Below, piece by piece: positions 4,854-7,123 of a stretch of DNA of 7,123 nucleotides. Position numbers and translations under genes: made by a program. The notes under the pieces were generated by a model, which did not search any database, was not told where the DNA came from, and saw only the letters and a program-made list of their open reading frames with translations. Position 1 is the stretch's first letter. Every line of letters begins with the position of its first letter. The stretch lies in assembly GCA_020431945.1 (NCBI GenBank), contig JAGQHH010000314.1, forward strand, positions 1-7,123, read 5' to 3'. Origin of the DNA: Cyanobacteria bacterium HKST-UBA02 (lineage in GTDB: Bacteria; Cyanobacteriota; Vampirovibrionia; Obscuribacterales; Obscuribacteraceae).

Positions 4854-7123
4854 ATGGCCGCCAAAGACACTCTCGTCCTGGTGGACGGAAGCTCCCTGGC
4901 TTTCCGTTCGTTCTACGCCCTGCTCACCACGGGGATGCGCACCAAGACCGGGGTCCCCACCTGGGCAATCATGGGCTTTTTCAACTCGCTCTTCGACCTT
5001 GTCGACCGGCAGAAACCCACCATGATCGCCGTCTGCTTCGATACGGCCAAGCCGACATTCAGGCATGAAGAGTACGACCAGTACAAGGCGAACCGCCTGG
5101 AGATGCCCGACGACCTGGCGGTGCAGTGGCCCCTGATCAAAGAAGGCGTGCAGGTGCTCGGGATTCCGGTTCTGGAGCTGGATGGTTACGAGGCCGACGA
5201 TGTTATCGGCACCGTGGCCAAGAAGGCAGCCAGACAGGAGCGCCAGGTAGTTATCCTGACCGGAGACCAGGACATATTCCAGCTCATCGAGGCTGGGGAC
5301 ACCCATATCAAAGTGCTCATGCCCGGCAAGACCGGTCTCAAGAATTACGGGCGCGAAGAGGTTTTCGAGAAGCTCGGCGTCTGGCCGGAGCAGATAATCG
5401 ACTACAAGGCCCTTTGCGGAGACACATCGGACAATATACCGGGCATCCGGGGTATCGGTCCCAAGACCGCCTCCAAGCTCCTTGCCGAATACGAGACAGT
5501 GGACGGCATCTATGCCAACCTCGACAAGATCACCTCCAAGTCGGTGAAAAGCAAGCTCGAGGAAGGCCGGGAGAATGCCTACAAGAGCCGCAGGCTTGCC
5601 ACCATCGAGATCAATGCGCCCATCGAATTCAGCTTCGATGACTGCCGGCTATCGCTGCCGCAAGTGGAGCCGGTAGGCAAATTCTTCAAGTCCCTCCAGT
5701 TCAAGACCCTGGTGACCAGGCTTCCCAAGGCGCTGGCAAGGCTCTCCGGCAACGAGGCCGACACGGCCCTGGAAGAATCGCTCATGGAAGAGCTTGCGAA
5801 AGTGAAGGTCGAACCAGCCGCAAACGGCAACGGTCGCCCGGCAGCAGTGGTCGCCGCGACAGCGGCAGCGGCATACCCGGGCGCCACCGCATTCGATGCT
5901 CCTACCACCGCCCGGTTCGAAGGACAGCCGGAGCCGATGCTGGTCACCAGCGAAAAGCTTCTCGAGGAGCTCCTCGAAGAAATCGGCAAAGCGCCTTTCC
6001 TCTCGGTCGATCTCGAGACCACCGGCGTGGAATCGCTCGACACGGAGATAGTCGGCTGGGCCCTGGCCTGGGGCGGCGGCATCAAGAAAGAAGATGGAAG
6101 AGTCGAAGCCAGCAAAGAGCCTGACCCGATCAAGACTGCTTATATACCGGTCAGGCACAATATCATCTCCCACATCCCTCAGCTCGATCCCGATCTGGTG
6201 GCAACGGCCCTCAAGCCTGTCCTGGAGAACGAGTCCATAGGCAAAATCGCCCAGAACGCCAAGTTCGAGGCCAATGTCCTTTCGCTCTATGGCATCGATC
6301 TCAAGCCTGTCGCTTTCGACCCCATGCTGGCCAGCTATATCGTCAACCCGGACAGCAAGCATGGTCTCAAGGATCAATCCGAGCGGCTCTTGGCATATTC
6401 GATGGTGCGGATAACCGAAATCATCGGCAAAGGCAGGAGCCAGATCACCATGGACCGCGCCCCTATCGAAAAGGTCGCGCCCTATGCCGCCGACGATGCC
6501 CGTATCGCCCTGGCCCTCACAGACCTCTATGCCGGGCGCCTGGACAGCGATCAGTCCTCCCTGCTCTACGACATGGAATTGCCTACCGAAAGAGTCCTGG
6601 CCAAGATGGAGCAGGCAGGGGTGAAGCTCGATCTGGACTACCTGAGCCAGTTCAGTAAAGAGCTGAGCGAGGAGATCGCCAAGGTCGAAAACGAGATTTT
6701 CGAGATCGCCGGCTACACGTTCAACATAAACTCCACCCAGCAACTGCAGCGACTGCTCTTCACCGAGCTGGGGCTGGAGACCAAGTCCCGCACCAAGACA
6801 GGCTTCAGCACTGACGCCTCGGTGCTCGAGGCCCTGGCTGGAAACCATCCGGTAATCAACAAGATCCTCGACTACCGGCAGCTCAGCAAACTGCTCTCGA
6901 CCTATGTAGACGCGCTTCCCAAACAGGTATCGTCCAGGGACAACCGCCTTCACGGCGAGTTCAACCAGACCGCCACCAGCACCGGGCGGCTTTCCAGCTC
7001 GAACCCGAACCTCCAGAACATTCCCATCCGCACCGAGATCGGCCGCCGGATAAGACGAGCTTTCGTGCCTGCCGACCAGAATTCTAGCCTGATATCAGCC
7101 GACTACTCGCAGATCGAGTTGCG
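4854..7123 (+). CDS. polA: DNA polymerase I, N-terminal 756 codons (3' end outside window)
   Basis: This family A DNA polymerase acts in the cytoplasm to remove RNA primers, fill gaps and repair DNA.

Residues 1-290 are the 5'-3' nuclease. They carry VDGSSLAFRSFYAL (10-23), the CFD and YKANR motifs (61-81), EADD (113-116), TGDQD (136-140), GDTSDNIPG (189-197) and a helix-hairpin-helix (about 195-210). All expected acidic ligands are present. Residues about 298-362 are a low-complexity, Ala-rich linker. Residues about 380-560 are the 3'-5' exonuclease domain, with Exo I VDLETT (D386, E388), Exo II QNAKFE (467-472) and Exo III YAADD (544-548). Exo II has Glu472 where E. coli Pol I has Asp424. 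From about 570 the polymerase domain starts: thumb, then TSTGRLSSSNPNLQNIP (708-724), then motif A ADYSQIEL with catalytic Asp750 at the window edge.

E. coli Pol I is 928 aa, so roughly 200 residues (fingers O-helix, motif C) lie beyond the window. The ATG at 4854 is set by the family's N-terminus and the AGAGG upstream. It is probably co-transcribed with the preceding gene. Confidence 0.97.
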   Translation, partial: MAAKDTLVLVDGSSLAFRSFYALLTTGMRTKTGVPTWAIMGFFNSLFDLVDRQKPTMIAVCFDTAKPTFRHEEYDQYKANRLEMPDDLAVQWPLIKEGVQVLGIPVLELDGYEADDVIGTVAKKAARQERQVVILTGDQDIFQLIEAGDTHIKVLMPGKTGLKNYGREEVFEKLGVWPEQIIDYKALCGDTSDNIPGIRGIGPKTASKLLAEYETVDGIYANLDKITSKSVKSKLEEGRENAYKSRRLATIEINAPIEFSFDDCRLSLPQVEPVGKFFKSLQFKTLVTRLPKALARLSGNEADTALEESLMEELAKVKVEPAANGNGRPAAVVAATAAAAYPGATAFDAPTTARFEGQPEPMLVTSEKLLEELLEEIGKAPFLSVDLETTGVESLDTEIVGWALAWGGGIKKEDGRVEASKEPDPIKTAYIPVRHNIISHIPQLDPDLVATALKPVLENESIGKIAQNAKFEANVLSLYGIDLKPVAFDPMLASYIVNPDSKHGLKDQSERLLAYSMVRITEIIGKGRSQITMDRAPIEKVAPYAADDARIALALTDLYAGRLDSDQSSLLYDMELPTERVLAKMEQAGVKLDLDYLSQFSKELSEEIAKVENEIFEIAGYTFNINSTQQLQRLLFTELGLETKSRTKTGFSTDASVLEALAGNHPVINKILDYRQLSKLLSTYVDALPKQVSSRDNRLHGEFNQTATSTGRLSSSNPNLQNIPIRTEIGRRIRRAFVPADQNSSLISADYSQIEL

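Noticed and set aside
5649..6953. Minus-strand open frame of 434 codons
   Set aside because: It is antisense to well-conserved polA and arises from the high third-position G/C. No ribosome binding site or family motif was seen.

Overview
The window is a GC-rich bacterial chromosomal segment with a strong preference for G or C at third codon positions, which explains the many long antisense open frames. It holds four real genes, two cut by the window edges. There are no RNA genes, mobile elements, CRISPR arrays or phage genes. The organism cannot be fixed from the sequence. A phasin-like protein, a PafA-type secreted phosphatase homologue, a canonical DNA polymerase I and a large orphan protein would fit a deep-branching environmental bacterium. 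A non-photosynthetic Cyanobacteriota (Obscuribacterales-like) is one guess, made at low confidence.

Layout. Positions 1-2304 (+) are the C-terminal 767 codons of a large unrecognised protein whose start lies upstream. It converges on a small phasin/PhaF-like gene (2382-2840, -), which ends in a strong intrinsic terminator lying between the two genes (hairpin 2335-2360, U-tract on the minus strand). The roughly 207-bp stretch from 2841 to 3047 is a divergent promoter region. It carries a 6-bp-arm inverted repeat, a weak candidate -10 for the phasin gene, and a better sigma70-like promoter for the rightward pair.

The rightward pair starts with a secreted protein of the PafA-like alkaline phosphatase family (3048-4835, +). 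Its best start is a TTG behind a perfect GGAGG. DNA polymerase I (polA, 4854 to beyond 7123, +) follows 18 bp after its stop with its own ribosome binding site, so the two are probably co-transcribed. polA has an intact 5' nuclease domain, a 3'-5' exonuclease domain with one conservative active-site change, and the start of the polymerase domain up to motif A.

The most notable observation is in the phosphatase-family gene. Its fold-defining motifs and signal peptide are well kept and the reading frame is open. Yet nearly every catalytic position known from PafA is replaced: the nucleophile Thr, the Lys/Arg pair, and four of the six metal ligands. It therefore looks like a conserved secreted pseudo-phosphatase rather than an enzyme. 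No multi-gene novel system such as defence, biosynthetic or mobile is visible in this window.
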